Positions 16,990 to 25,418 of a stretch of 64,000 nucleotides of DNA are shown piece after piece (the first letter of the stretch is position 1; each line of letters starts with the position of its first letter). The stretch is from Leucobacter salsicius M1-8 (GTDB taxonomy: Bacteria; Actinomycetota; Actinomycetes; Actinomycetales; Microbacteriaceae), in contig NZ_AOCN01000008.1 of the NCBI RefSeq assembly GCF_000350525.1, positions 82,483 to 146,482 of the forward strand, written 5' to 3'. The translations under genes and the position numbers were made by a program. A model generated the notes under the pieces. The model saw nothing but the letters and a program-made list of their open reading frames with translations. It had not been told where the DNA came from and did no database searches.

Positions 16990-17370
16990 ACCTAATCTCG
17001 CGAGAAATTGATGCTTGACGCCGGATCGCTGCTTGAAGCGGTGACGCCGCAACGGGCTGCGACAGCAGGTCACCCAGCGTGGCACCCCGTGGCCTGGTCA
17101 GGATGTAGGCCATCCAGAAGGCAGACACCGCCTTCAGGTTCAACCCGGAGCGCGCCAGCGCAATCAGCAGCACGGCGCTCAAGAACACGGTGGCCGAGAG
17201 CGCGTACCGGTCCCGAGCGCATCGAGCAGGTCTCTGCCAGATGTCCCGAGCGTAATACCCCTGAGGTCGATCAGTTTGTCGCTCGCGAGCATGCCGGCGA
17301 CAGACACCAGGACCACCACGCTCACATACCGCGCCGGAACACAACTACGCGCCCGAAACTGCGGCACGAG
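16990..17370 (-). pseudogene. remnant of a COG4705-like membrane protein gene
   Basis: Two minus-strand fragments in different frames carry family-like segments: RYVSVVVLVSVAGMLASDKL (about 17320-17260) and, in another frame, FWMAYILTRPRGATLGDLLSQP (about 17120-17055) after a hydrophobic stretch. Together they look like the first and last helices of a COG4705-type integral membrane protein with the middle deleted and the frame lost. No intact reading frame or ribosome site exists. The assignment rests on recall of the family pattern. Confidence 0.5.
17004..17039. repeat. 18-bp-period repeat, copy 1
   Basis: AAATTGATGCTTGACGCC then a second half ending GCTGCTTGAAGC. It closely matches 41086-41122, which has two cleaner 18-bp units (ATTGATGCTTGAAGCCGG). 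Confidence 0.6.
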
Positions 17371-17604
17371 CGCGACCGCGATCAGTGCGCCCCGATCCGA
17401 CCCAATTCTGTGGACGCAACCCCAAATGAGCTGATGAATGATGATGCACCCTAGTTGGCAACGGTGGTCGAGGTGCTCGGGAAGAGCCTGCTCAAGCAGT
17501 CGCTAGTTCGCGGATTTACTCGTGTGATGCGCGAGGCATTCGACTACTTGAAGCTGATCTAGCGCCTAGTTCCTACGACTAGTGCCGGGCCCATCGATCC
17601 AGGG
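17371..17604. other. non-coding stretch with a possible gene tail
   Basis: No complete gene is visible. A coding-like plus-strand tail from about 17464 to a TAG at 17562 reads VVEVLGKSLLKQSLVRGF and onward, but has no start or upstream domain and may be another gene remnant. Together with the pseudogene before it, about 790 bp here is degraded sequence. Confidence 0.35.
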
Positions 17605-17627
17605 CTTGATATGATGAGTTCATCAAG
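17605..17627. promoter_or_regulatory. dyad operator before arsR-type gene
   Basis: TGATGA-GT-TCATCA (17612-17625) nested in a CTTGAT...ATCAAG context, 23 bp before the ArsR-family start. A likely autoregulatory site for that repressor. Confidence 0.5.
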
Positions 17628-17649
17628 TCAGAAAGCTGCGTGATCTCCG

Positions 17650-18063
17650 TTGATTCAACAAGAGCAGCGGCCCCTTTACGAGATCAAGGCGAATCTCTTT
17701 AAGGGGCTTGCGCACCCGTACCGCATCCACATACTCGAGATTCTGTCGAGCGCCCCTGAGACCACCGTGTCAGAAATGATCGAGGTCACGGGACTCGAGG
17801 CGTCGCACCTGTCCCAGCACCTCGCCGTACTGCGCAGGTACGGGCTCGTGACCTCTGATCGTCGCGGCAGCGTGGTGTTTTACCGGCTCGCGTTTGCGCA
17901 GGTCGCCGACTTGCTGTTTGTGGCGCGTCAGCTGCTGACGGAGCTCCTGGGGTCTTCGAGCGAGCAGCTGTCGAGCCTCGGCGATCTGCCAGTGATCGCG
18001 CTGACGCCGCCTGGCCCAACCCACTCGGCGCAGCCCGCGACACAGCCGGGCGGTGGCTGGTGA
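17650..18063 (+). CDS. ArsR/SmtB-family transcriptional repressor
   Basis: 137 aa from TTG 17650. A winged helix-turn-helix: FKGLAHPYRIHILEIL, TVSEMIEVTGLEASHLSQHLAVLRRYGLV (recognition helix) and RRGSVVFYRLA (wing). There is no CxC metal-binding pair in the DNA-binding helix, so the inducer is not a typical ArsR metal; anion or redox sensing is possible. Its TGA overlaps the GTG of the SulP transporter gene by four bases, so the two are translationally coupled and the regulator most likely controls this transporter. The ribosome site is weak. Confidence 0.85.
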   Translation: MIQQEQRPLYEIKANLFKGLAHPYRIHILEILSSAPETTVSEMIEVTGLEASHLSQHLAVLRRYGLVTSDRRGSVVFYRLAFAQVADLLFVARQLLTELLGSSSEQLSSLGDLPVIALTPPGPTHSAQPATQPGGGW

Positions 18064-19718
18064 CCCCGCCCACGCGCGCCCACCGCGCCTTCGTCAGCGT
18101 GCTCGCGCTACTGCCCAACCGGTCCGACTACGCGGGGCTCAAGAAGAGCTGGCGCGCCGACATCGTCGCGGGTATCACCGTCGGCATCGTGGCACTGCCG
18201 CTCGCCCTCGCATTCGGCGTCAGCTCGGGCGTTGGCGCCGAAGCCGGACTCATCACCGCGATCGTCGCCGGGCTCGTCGCCGCGATTTTTGGCGGCTCAA
18301 ACGTGCAGGTGTCGGGCCCGACCGGAGCCATGGTCGTAATCCTCGCCCCCATCGTGGCGACCCACGGCGTCGCCACCGTCGCAACGCTCAGCGTGATGGC
18401 CGGCATCATCGTGCTCGCGGCGGGCGCGCTGAGACTCGGCCGCACCGTCAGCTACATTCCATGGCCCGTAATTGAGGGCTTCACCGTGGGCATCGGCATC
18501 ATCATTTTTATGCAGCAAGTGCCGGCTGCGGTGGGCGTCAGCGCAGCCGGCGCCAGCCTCTCGACCAACGCCCTCGTGGCAGCCTGGCAAGCCATCACGC
18601 TCGCAAGTTGGCCCGCCGCATTCCTGCCCGTGATGGTGGTCGTCACCGTCGCTATCATCATGGTCGCGCTCGCGCGGGTGAGCGGCAAGTTGCCCGCCTC
18701 GTTCATCGCGATCCTCGTCACGACGCTCGCGGCGACCTTCTTCGCGCTGCCGCTTGCGAACATCGGCGAGCTGCCCACACAGCTCCCGGCACCCAGCATG
18801 CCGCCCATGAACCTGCAACTGCTCACGAGCCTCGCAGGCCCGGCCTTCGCGGTCGCCGCCCTCGCCGCAATCGAGTCGCTGCTGTCGGCCCGCATCGCCG
18901 CGACGATGGCCGACACCGGCCCCGTCAATGCCGACCGCGAGCTCGTGGGCCAGGGTCTCGCGTCGCTCGCATCGGGCTTCTTCGGCGGCATGCCCGCCAC
19001 GGGCGCCATCGCGCGCACGGCCGTGAACCTACGATCCGGAGCCAAGACCCGCGCCGCCTCTGCAGTGCACGCGCTCGCCCTACTACTCGTGGTCTACGCC
19101 GCCTCGACGGTCGTCGCGCTGATTCCGCTCGCAGCATTGTCTGGCGTGCTGATGGTGACCGCGGCCCGCATGATCTCACCGACCGTCGTGCGCCAGGTGC
19201 TGCGTTCGACGCGCACGGACGCGGTCGTGTTCGTCGTGACCGCGCTCGTCACGGTGAGCTTCGACCTGATCATCGCGGTCGGCATCGGCATTGCGGCCGC
19301 GGCGTTCTTTACGCTGCGCCGCCTGAGCCTCGACACGCGCGTGCATCGCGAGGAGCTGCCCGGCACCGCGATCCCAGGAGACGAACGCATCGCGCTGTTC
19401 CGGATCGATGGCGCGCTGTTCTTCGCCGCCGCCGAACGCATCCTGGCTGAGATCAACGCGAAGCGAGGCATCGAGGTTGTCGTGCTGCGGCTGTCGCAGG
19501 TGCAACACATCGACGCGACGGGCGCGCACACGCTCGCCGAGCTCGTGACGGCGCTCGAGCGGCGCGGGGTGACGGTGCTCATCAAGGGAGTGCGGGCGCC
19601 GCACCTGCGGGTGCTCGAGACGCTCGGTGCGATCGATTCACTCCGACATCCGAATCACCTATTCGATGACCTCGATGCGGCGGTCGCGCACGCCCGCACG
19701 CACGTATCGCAGGGGTAG
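18060..19718 (+). CDS. SulP family inorganic anion transporter with STAS domain
   Basis: 552 aa. The SulP/SLC26 fold: WRADIVAGITVGIVALPLALAFG near the N-terminus, GGSNVQVSGPTGAMVVILAP, ESLLSARIAATMADTG and GGMPATGAIARTAVNLRSGA, followed by a C-terminal STAS domain (ALFRIDGALFFAAAERI...VVLRLSQVQHIDATGAHTL). It should carry sulfate, bicarbonate or a related anion across the cytoplasmic membrane. GTG 18060 overlaps the upstream ArsR-type gene. A REP-like palindrome pair follows the stop. Confidence 0.92.
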   Translation: MTPPTRAHRAFVSVLALLPNRSDYAGLKKSWRADIVAGITVGIVALPLALAFGVSSGVGAEAGLITAIVAGLVAAIFGGSNVQVSGPTGAMVVILAPIVATHGVATVATLSVMAGIIVLAAGALRLGRTVSYIPWPVIEGFTVGIGIIIFMQQVPAAVGVSAAGASLSTNALVAAWQAITLASWPAAFLPVMVVVTVAIIMVALARVSGKLPASFIAILVTTLAATFFALPLANIGELPTQLPAPSMPPMNLQLLTSLAGPAFAVAALAAIESLLSARIAATMADTGPVNADRELVGQGLASLASGFFGGMPATGAIARTAVNLRSGAKTRAASAVHALALLLVVYAASTVVALIPLAALSGVLMVTAARMISPTVVRQVLRSTRTDAVVFVVTALVTVSFDLIIAVGIGIAAAAFFTLRRLSLDTRVHREELPGTAIPGDERIALFRIDGALFFAAAERILAEINAKRGIEVVVLRLSQVQHIDATGAHTLAELVTALERRGVTVLIKGVRAPHLRVLETLGAIDSLRHPNHLFDDLDAAVAHARTHVSQG

Positions 19719-19731
19719 CGCGGGCGCGACT

Positions 19732-19765
19732 GGATCCTGCGACTCGTACCTCGCGCAGGATGACC
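19732..19765. repeat. REP-like palindrome, copy A
   Basis: GGATCCTGCGACTCG...CGCGCAGGATGACC, an imperfect palindrome. Inverted relative to copy B, 9 bp away. Confidence 0.8.
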
Positions 19766-19774
19766 TGCCCTTCC

Positions 19775-19809
19775 GTCATACTGCGGGAGCGAAGCGAGTC
19801 GCAGTATCC
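19775..19809. repeat. REP-like palindrome, copy B
   Basis: GTCATACTGCGGGAGCGAAG...GTCGCAGTATCC. The same family as copies C-E near 48.7 kb; it sits just past the nucleosidase stop at 19815. Confidence 0.8.
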
Positions 19810-19814
19810 ACGCG

Positions 19815-20381
19815 CTACTTCAGGCGCTCCTCATAGAACGCGCGCAGCTGCTCACTCTTGCGAAACACGATCTCGTCCCACTCCTCGTCGGTGGTGGAGC
19901 TGTCGGCAAAGTCCGACGGAATCTTGAACAGCTGCAGCGGCACCTCGAACTTGGCGCAGACCGAGGCGTACGCGTACGCCTCCATGTCGACGAGCGTCGC
20001 GCCGAGCCCAGCAATGTGCGTGCGCTGCGCATCGTCCTTCACGAATACGTCGCCCGTCGCGATCGTCGCGGTGAACTCGGGCAGCAGCACCTCACCCGCG
20101 GGCACGAGCGTGGGCGAGGGCAGCGAGAAGTCGTGCTGCACGACGCCCGTCACCTGGTAGACGTCTTCGAGGCTGGGGCGATCCGGAGCATCCCCCACGA
20201 CACCCGCGGTACCCAGCACCAGTACTCGATCAAACGCGCCAGCACCCTCGTCGCCGGCGGCGAGCGCGTGCGCGAGCGACGTGGCTGCGTTGATCTTGCC
20301 CACGCCGGTCACCAGGTGCGGCACGTCGGTGAAGGCCGAGGCCTCGTCGCGGTGGGCAAAGACGAGCAGCGTCTGGGTCAT
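19815..20381 (-). CDS. MTA/SAH nucleosidase-like protein
   Basis: 188 aa from ATG 20381, with GGAG just upstream; the longer reading has no ribosome site. It has the nucleoside phosphorylase/nucleosidase pattern: VTGVGKINAATSLAHAL, LVLGTAGVVGD, LVDMEAYAYASVC (the Met-Glu that binds ribose) and KIPSDFADSS (the catalytic Asp region). Members cleave adenine or related bases from methylthioadenosine, S-adenosylhomocysteine or similar nucleosides. It is slightly short for MtnN, so the substrate may differ. It is divergent from the TetR-led operon. Confidence 0.78.
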   Translation of the reverse strand: MTQTLLVFAHRDEASAFTDVPHLVTGVGKINAATSLAHALAAGDEGAGAFDRVLVLGTAGVVGDAPDRPSLEDVYQVTGVVQHDFSLPSPTLVPAGEVLLPEFTATIATGDVFVKDDAQRTHIAGLGATLVDMEAYAYASVCAKFEVPLQLFKIPSDFADSSTTDEEWDEIVFRKSEQLRAFYEERLK

Positions 20382-20529
20382 GGGGCTCCTTGAGAAGGGG
20401 TACTTGGGTGCGGTGACGATTGCTCTGCCGCGAGGGCGAGCATGATCCGGATCAAGCGTAATGCACCCGTCCCGGCGCTCAGGGCCTGTGCAGGCTTGAC
20501 GAGCGCGAGACTCGCAGCCTAAGCTCTGC

Positions 20530-20549
20530 CTAACGACCATTAGTTAGGT
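20530..20549. promoter_or_regulatory. TetR operator candidate
   Basis: CCTAAC-N8-GTTAGG, ending five bases before the ATG of the TetR gene at 20555. Binding here would block transcription or initiation of the operon and possibly the divergent nucleosidase gene. Confidence 0.55.
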
Positions 20550-20554
20550 GATCA

Positions 20555-21160
20555 ATGACCCGCTCACGCATTCTGCAGGCCGCACTGACGCGGTTTGCTC
20601 GGGCCGACTATGTCGAGACTTCACTGCGCGACATCGCAGCCGATGTCGGCATTAAGGCCCCCTCGATCTACGCCCACTTCGCCAACAAGGAGGAGCTGTA
20701 CACCGAGGTGTACGTGCTCTCACTTGCCGAACACCGCAGCTTCTTTACCGCACTCATTGCAGAGTCGGCGTCGCTCGATCCGCTCGAGCGGCTGCACCGC
20801 ATCCTGACCGGGGTGAGCGATTTCTATCGCGACCGCCCCGATCTCCTCGCTCTTCATCTACGCACAGCGCTGGGCCGCACCATGGCACAGCCATCAGGCT
20901 TGATCGACGCGTTCCAGGTTTGGGACGCCGAGCTATCGGCCGCCGTTCGCGAGACATATCTCGACGGCGTGCACCGCGGACAATTCACAAGCTTGCCCCC
21001 GGAGGCCTTCACCTCACATTTCCTGTGCCTGATGGACGGGCTCTTCCTACAGATGAGTCATTACTCACCAGAGCTCTACGCAGAGCACCTTTCACACACT
21101 TGGAGCACGCTGGCGCTGTTCATCACGCCCCCTGCTTCGACGGAGAACCAAACTTCATGA
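20555..21160 (+). CDS. TetR/AcrR-family transcriptional regulator
   Basis: 201 aa. The N-terminal helix-turn-helix (ILQAALTRFARADYVETSLRDIAADVGIKAPSIYAHFANKEEL) is typical; the C-terminal ligand-binding half is unassigned. AGGTGA precedes ATG 20555. Its stop overlaps the start of the NCS1-type permease gene by four bases (ATGA), making it the first gene of a four-gene coupled operon that it probably represses until a pyrimidine or hydantoin-type compound is present (inference). Confidence 0.9.
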   Translation: MTRSRILQAALTRFARADYVETSLRDIAADVGIKAPSIYAHFANKEELYTEVYVLSLAEHRSFFTALIAESASLDPLERLHRILTGVSDFYRDRPDLLALHLRTALGRTMAQPSGLIDAFQVWDAELSAAVRETYLDGVHRGQFTSLPPEAFTSHFLCLMDGLFLQMSHYSPELYAEHLSHTWSTLALFITPPASTENQTS

Positions 21161-22590
21161 CACACGCACACGACGCGGGCGCCGCCAAGGCACGCGCGGT
21201 AGCCACCAAATCCGACTATGAGTTGGGCACCGTTCCCGCTTCCGAGCGCAAGAGCTGGCTGCCGATCGCCGGCATCTGGATCGCCATCGGCATCGACCTC
21301 TCGGGCACCATCATGGGCGTGCAGCTCGGCAACGGGCTCCCCTTCAACGAAGCACTCAGCGCCACGATCCTCGGCTCGGTGCTGCTCGGCCTGCTCGCCA
21401 TGGCCTGCACCTACGTCGGCGCCGCCACCGGCCTCACGAGCGCGATGCTCTCACGCGCGGTGTTCGGCAGCATCGGCGGCCGCGTCATCGCGATCGCCAT
21501 GGCGATCTCGTCGCTCGGCTGGTTCGGTGTGCAGACGGGCTTCTTTGCTGACAACGCCCGGATCGCCGTAGATGAGCTCTTCGGCATTGAACTGCCGGTG
21601 CACCTGTTCACCGTCATCGGCGGAATCCTCATGATCCTCACGGCGCTGTGGGGCTACCGCTCGATTCAGCGCCTCAGCTCGTGGGCCGTGCCCCTGCTCG
21701 TGGGCCTGCTCGGCCTCGCGGTCGTGCTCGCGTTCACCAAGTTCGGCACGGGTGACCTGCTCGCAGACGTCCCCGCACAGTTCACCTTCGGCGGCGCCGT
21801 ATCGCTCGTCATGGGCATCTTCGTGTTTGGCGTCATCGTTTCGCCCGATATCGCGCGCTGGGCAAAGACCCCCAAGCAGGCCATGGCCGCGGGCTTCGTC
21901 GGGTTCTTCATCGGCAACTCGCTCATCGTGCTCGTCGCCCTCGTGCTGTCGCGCGTCATGGGCATCGAGGATCTGATGCGCATGTTCTTCGTGCTCGGCC
22001 TCGGCGCCTTCGCGCTCATCGTGCTGACGCTCGCGCAGTGGACCACCAACACGAACAACCTCTACTCGGCAGCGCTCAACCTGTCGGTCGTATTCACGCG
22101 CGTCAGCCGCCGCAACCTCACGCTCATCGGCGGAGCCATCGCCATCGGCGCCGCGATCGCGGGCATCTACGACGCGTTCATTCCGTTCATCTCGGTCATG
22201 GGCACCTTCATCGCCCCCTACGGCGGCGTCTACCTGGCCGAGTTCTTCACCCGCCGATCGAGTCGCCTGCGCCAGCACGCGACACCGGGGGTCGACCACG
22301 AAGCGACCGCCGCGAGCGTGCCCACGGTCGACGCGTGGGCGTTCGTCTCATGGGGCATCGGCTGCCTCGTCGGCGTCATGACGACGCAGGCCGGCGACGG
22401 TCTCGGGCTCGGCGTGATCTCGCTTACGACGATTCCGGCGCTCGACGCGATCCTCGCGGCTTTCATTGCGCACGCACTGATCTCGCTCGTGCGCGGCCGC
22501 ATCACCGGCAAAGCCGGCGCCGTCCAGGTGCCGGCACCCAGCTCAGGGCATGACACCGCACAGCCCGTCGTGGAAGGACCCCAGCGATGA
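21157..22590 (+). CDS. NCS1 / cytosine-permease-like transporter
   Basis: 477 aa from ATG 21157, which overlaps the TetR stop; earlier in-frame codons lie inside the TetR gene. About 12 hydrophobic helices. Segments WIAIGIDLSGTIMGVQLGNG, GLTSAMLSRAVFGSIGGRVI and WTTNTNNLYSAALNLSVVF match cytosine permease CodB and purine/hydantoin carriers of the NCS1 family. It should import a nucleobase or hydantoin-type substrate with Na+ or H+. The next gene starts inside its stop (ATGA), and both enzyme genes downstream act on cyclic amide or related substrates in their families. Confidence 0.88.
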   Translation: MTHAHDAGAAKARAVATKSDYELGTVPASERKSWLPIAGIWIAIGIDLSGTIMGVQLGNGLPFNEALSATILGSVLLGLLAMACTYVGAATGLTSAMLSRAVFGSIGGRVIAIAMAISSLGWFGVQTGFFADNARIAVDELFGIELPVHLFTVIGGILMILTALWGYRSIQRLSSWAVPLLVGLLGLAVVLAFTKFGTGDLLADVPAQFTFGGAVSLVMGIFVFGVIVSPDIARWAKTPKQAMAAGFVGFFIGNSLIVLVALVLSRVMGIEDLMRMFFVLGLGAFALIVLTLAQWTTNTNNLYSAALNLSVVFTRVSRRNLTLIGGAIAIGAAIAGIYDAFIPFISVMGTFIAPYGGVYLAEFFTRRSSRLRQHATPGVDHEATAASVPTVDAWAFVSWGIGCLVGVMTTQAGDGLGLGVISLTTIPALDAILAAFIAHALISLVRGRITGKAGAVQVPAPSSGHDTAQPVVEGPQR

Positions 22591-23744
22591 CCAACCAGCA
22601 ACTCACCAGCATCACCGAGGCCGACATCGACGACATCGCCATCGGCGCCGCCGTACTCGGCACGGGCGGTGGCGGCGACCCCCACGTGGGCTCGCTGCAC
22701 GCGAAACGTGCGATCCGGAATCACGGTGCCGTTACGGTGCTGCAGGTCGAGGATCTCGATGACGAAGGCCTCGTCGTGCCCGTGGGCATGATCGGGGCGC
22801 CCTCCGTTTCGATCGAGAAGATCGCGGGTGCCGAGGAGATCGGCCGCGCCCTCGACCTGCTCGAGCAGGGCACCGGCCGCAAAATTGCGGCGATCATGCC
22901 CATCGAGATCGGCGGCGGCAACTCACTGATCCCGATCGCGGCTGCCGCCGAACGCGGGCTTCCGATCGTGGACGGCGACGCTATGGGACGCGCGTTCCCC
23001 GAGGCCCAGATGGTGACGTTCCACCTCGCGGGCTACGGCCCCGGCGCGGTCGTACTCGTCGACGCGCAGGGCAACGCCGTACTGTCGTACCCCGTCGACG
23101 GCGCCTGGTCTGAGCGCCTCGCGCGCGTGCTCACGTTCGAAATGGGCGGCTCGGCCACCATGATCGACTATGCATATCCCGGATCGGTGGCTCGTGAGTG
23201 CGCGATCCCCGGCACACTCACGATGGCGCGCGACATTGGGCGGCTGCTGCGCAGCAGCACCGTGCGCGACGACGAGCGCATCGACGTGATGCTTGCCAAG
23301 CTCGGCGGCTTCCGCCTGTTCGACGGCAAGGTGAGCGAGATCGAGCGCGCCATCCAGGGCGGGTTCACGCGCGGTCGCGCCGTGCTCGACGGCACCGGCT
23401 CCGACCGGGGCGCAACCTTCGAGCTGTCGTTCCAGAACGAGATGTTGCTTGGCACGCGTAACGGCCAGGTCGCGGCCGTCACCCCCGATCTCATTGCGGT
23501 GCTCGATCAGTCGACGGGGCAGCCCATTACGACCGAGACCGTGCGCTACGGCGCACGCGTGACGATCGTCGCGTTCCCGTGCAACCCGCAGTGGCGCACG
23601 GAGCGCGGGCTCGAGACCGCTGGACCCGCCTACTTCGGCTACGACGTACCGTTCACCCCGGTGGAACAACTCGCCGCGGGGGCGCTGGCGCCCGCGGGCA
23701 CTGATCCGGAATCTGTTTTGACCCTGCAGGAGGCCCGCGTATGA
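22587..23744 (+). CDS. DUF917 family protein
   Basis: 385 aa. The N-terminus DDIAIGAAVLGTGGGGDPHVG is the hallmark of DUF917; SVSIEKIAGAEE, IMPIEIGGGNS and the TFEMGGSATMIDYAYPG region follow in family order. In fungi and some bacteria DUF917 is fused or adjacent to hydantoinase/oxoprolinase proteins, so it is regarded as a partner of those enzymes; its reaction is not established. Here it overlaps the upstream permease and the downstream HyuA-like gene by four bases each. Cytoplasmic; no signal peptide. Confidence 0.88.
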   Translation: MTNQQLTSITEADIDDIAIGAAVLGTGGGGDPHVGSLHAKRAIRNHGAVTVLQVEDLDDEGLVVPVGMIGAPSVSIEKIAGAEEIGRALDLLEQGTGRKIAAIMPIEIGGGNSLIPIAAAAERGLPIVDGDAMGRAFPEAQMVTFHLAGYGPGAVVLVDAQGNAVLSYPVDGAWSERLARVLTFEMGGSATMIDYAYPGSVARECAIPGTLTMARDIGRLLRSSTVRDDERIDVMLAKLGGFRLFDGKVSEIERAIQGGFTRGRAVLDGTGSDRGATFELSFQNEMLLGTRNGQVAAVTPDLIAVLDQSTGQPITTETVRYGARVTIVAFPCNPQWRTERGLETAGPAYFGYDVPFTPVEQLAAGALAPAGTDPESVLTLQEARV

Positions 23745-25297
23745 ACTACCGAATTGGCATCGACGTCGGCGGCACCAACACCGACGCGGTCGTGCTCGAC
23801 GAGCACCGCCGGGTACTCGCCTCGATCAAGACCCCCACGCAGGCCCGCTCGGGCGACGGTGTCGCCCGAGCCATCGATCTCGTGCTGGAGGCCTCCGGGA
23901 TTCCCGAGGCCGAAGTGAGTGCCGCCATGCTCGGCACGACGCACTGCACCAACGCGATTGTCGAGCGGCGCGGCCTCGGCCGGGTCGGCGTGCTGCGCCT
24001 CGGCGGCCCCGCGACCACTGCCGTGCCGCCGTTCGAGGGCTGGCCCGCTGATCTGCGCGACGCAGTTGCCGGGCCCGCCTACGTCATCAACGGCGGCAAC
24101 GAGTTCGACGGGCGCGAGATCAGCGCGCTCGACGAGCCCGCGATTCGCGCCGCGGCCGCCGAGATGCGGGGCGTTGTGGACGCCATCGCCATCGTGGGCG
24201 TATTCGCACCGGTCGCAGACGCGCACGAGCTGCGCGCCGAGGCGATCGTGCGCGAGACGCTCGACGTGCCCGTCTCGCGGTCCGTCGAGATCGGATCGAT
24301 CGGGCTGCTCGAGCGCGAGAACGCGACGATCTTGAACGCTGCGCTGATTCGTACGCTGGGCGACATGGCCGACGGTTTCGCCCGCTCGCTCATCGAGCAC
24401 GGCATCGATGCAGACATCTACTTCGGGCAGAACGACGGTACGCTCATGCGGCTCGACTTCGCGCTGCGCTACCCGGTCTTCACGATCGGGTGCGGGCCGA
24501 CGAACTCGATTCGCGGCGCGGCGCACCTGAGCGGCGTGAGTGACGCGCTCGTCGTCGACATCGGCGGCACCACGACCGACATCGGCGTGCTCGTCGATGG
24601 GTTCCCCCGGCAGTCGTCGCACGCGGCAGAAATCGGCGGTATTCGCACGAACTTCCGTATGCCCGACGTGCTGTCGGTGGGGCTCGGCGGCGGCACGATC
24701 GTGCGCGGCGGCGAGGGTGATGCTGGCTCGGCCACGTCCGTCGTGCTCGGCCCCGACAGCGTCGGCTACCGCATCACTTCCGAAGCGCTCGCGTTTGGCG
24801 GATCAACGCTCACAGCGACCGACGTCGCGATGGCGGTCGGCCGGCTCGACATCGAGGGCAAGCCCGCCCCCGAGATCGAACCGAGTCAGCTTTCGGCGGC
24901 GGATGCCGCGATCCGGAGATTCCTCGAAGAAGCCATCGACCAGATGAAGCCGAGCGCGGCCCCCGTGCCTGTCGTGCTGGTCGGCGGCGGCGCGGCGATC
25001 TCACCCGCCGCGCTCGATGGCGTCTCAGACGTGATTCGCCCCGAGCATTCGAGCGCCGCGAACGCCGTGGGCGCGGCCCTCGGCGACGTCGCGGGCCAGG
25101 CTGAGCAGGTGTTTTCGCTGCGCGAAACGACCCGCCAGCAGGCCGTTGATGCAGTGCGAGCCGACGCGACCACCCGCGCAATCGAGGCGGGCGCCGAGCC
25201 CGCGTCGGTCGAGGTCATCGCACTCGAGGAGCTGCCCGTCGCCTACATGGACGACACCGTAATCGTGCGCGCACGCGCCGCGGGGCGCCTTGCGTAA
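23741..25297 (+). CDS. hydantoinase/oxoprolinase family protein (HyuA-like)
   Basis: 518 aa. An actin-like ATPase fold: the first phosphate loop IGIDVGGTNTDAVVLD, the second VVDIGGTTTDIGVLVDG, and LSVGLGGGTIVRGG. The length corresponds to the short ATP-binding subunit (HyuA N-terminal plus core domains) without the HyuB half. Family members hydrolyse a cyclic amide (hydantoin, 5-oxoproline) or carboxylate acetone-like ketones using ATP. With DUF917 and an NCS1 carrier in the same coupled operon, an imported ring compound is the likely substrate. ATG 23741 overlaps the DUF917 stop. Confidence 0.88.
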   Translation: MNYRIGIDVGGTNTDAVVLDEHRRVLASIKTPTQARSGDGVARAIDLVLEASGIPEAEVSAAMLGTTHCTNAIVERRGLGRVGVLRLGGPATTAVPPFEGWPADLRDAVAGPAYVINGGNEFDGREISALDEPAIRAAAAEMRGVVDAIAIVGVFAPVADAHELRAEAIVRETLDVPVSRSVEIGSIGLLERENATILNAALIRTLGDMADGFARSLIEHGIDADIYFGQNDGTLMRLDFALRYPVFTIGCGPTNSIRGAAHLSGVSDALVVDIGGTTTDIGVLVDGFPRQSSHAAEIGGIRTNFRMPDVLSVGLGGGTIVRGGEGDAGSATSVVLGPDSVGYRITSEALAFGGSTLTATDVAMAVGRLDIEGKPAPEIEPSQLSAADAAIRRFLEEAIDQMKPSAAPVPVVLVGGGAAISPAALDGVSDVIRPEHSSAANAVGAALGDVAGQAEQVFSLRETTRQQAVDAVRADATTRAIEAGAEPASVEVIALEELPVAYMDDTVIVRARAAGRLA

Positions 25298-25339
25298 GCG
25301 TTCACCGACGGGTTTCTGACTAGCCGCGTCACGCACACC

Positions 25340-25374
25340 TGCGCCCGGGTTCCCCTCGTGGGAAGCCGGGCGCA
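25340..25374. terminator. terminator after the hydantoinase operon
   Basis: 15-bp stem with one mismatch (TGCGCCCGG...CCGGGCGCA, then TTCCC/GGGAA) and a 5-base loop, between convergent genes ending at 25297 and 25419. Confidence 0.75.
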
Positions 25375-25418
25375 GTGCTGCGCGGGCCGCGTCGTTCGAA
25401 CGGGGCCCGCTCGGATCA

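Noticed and set aside
16985..17344. Intact 119-residue membrane protein gene
   Set aside because: The first 50 residues are not protein-like, the membrane-protein segments lie in two frames, and there is no ribosome site, so a pseudogene fits better.
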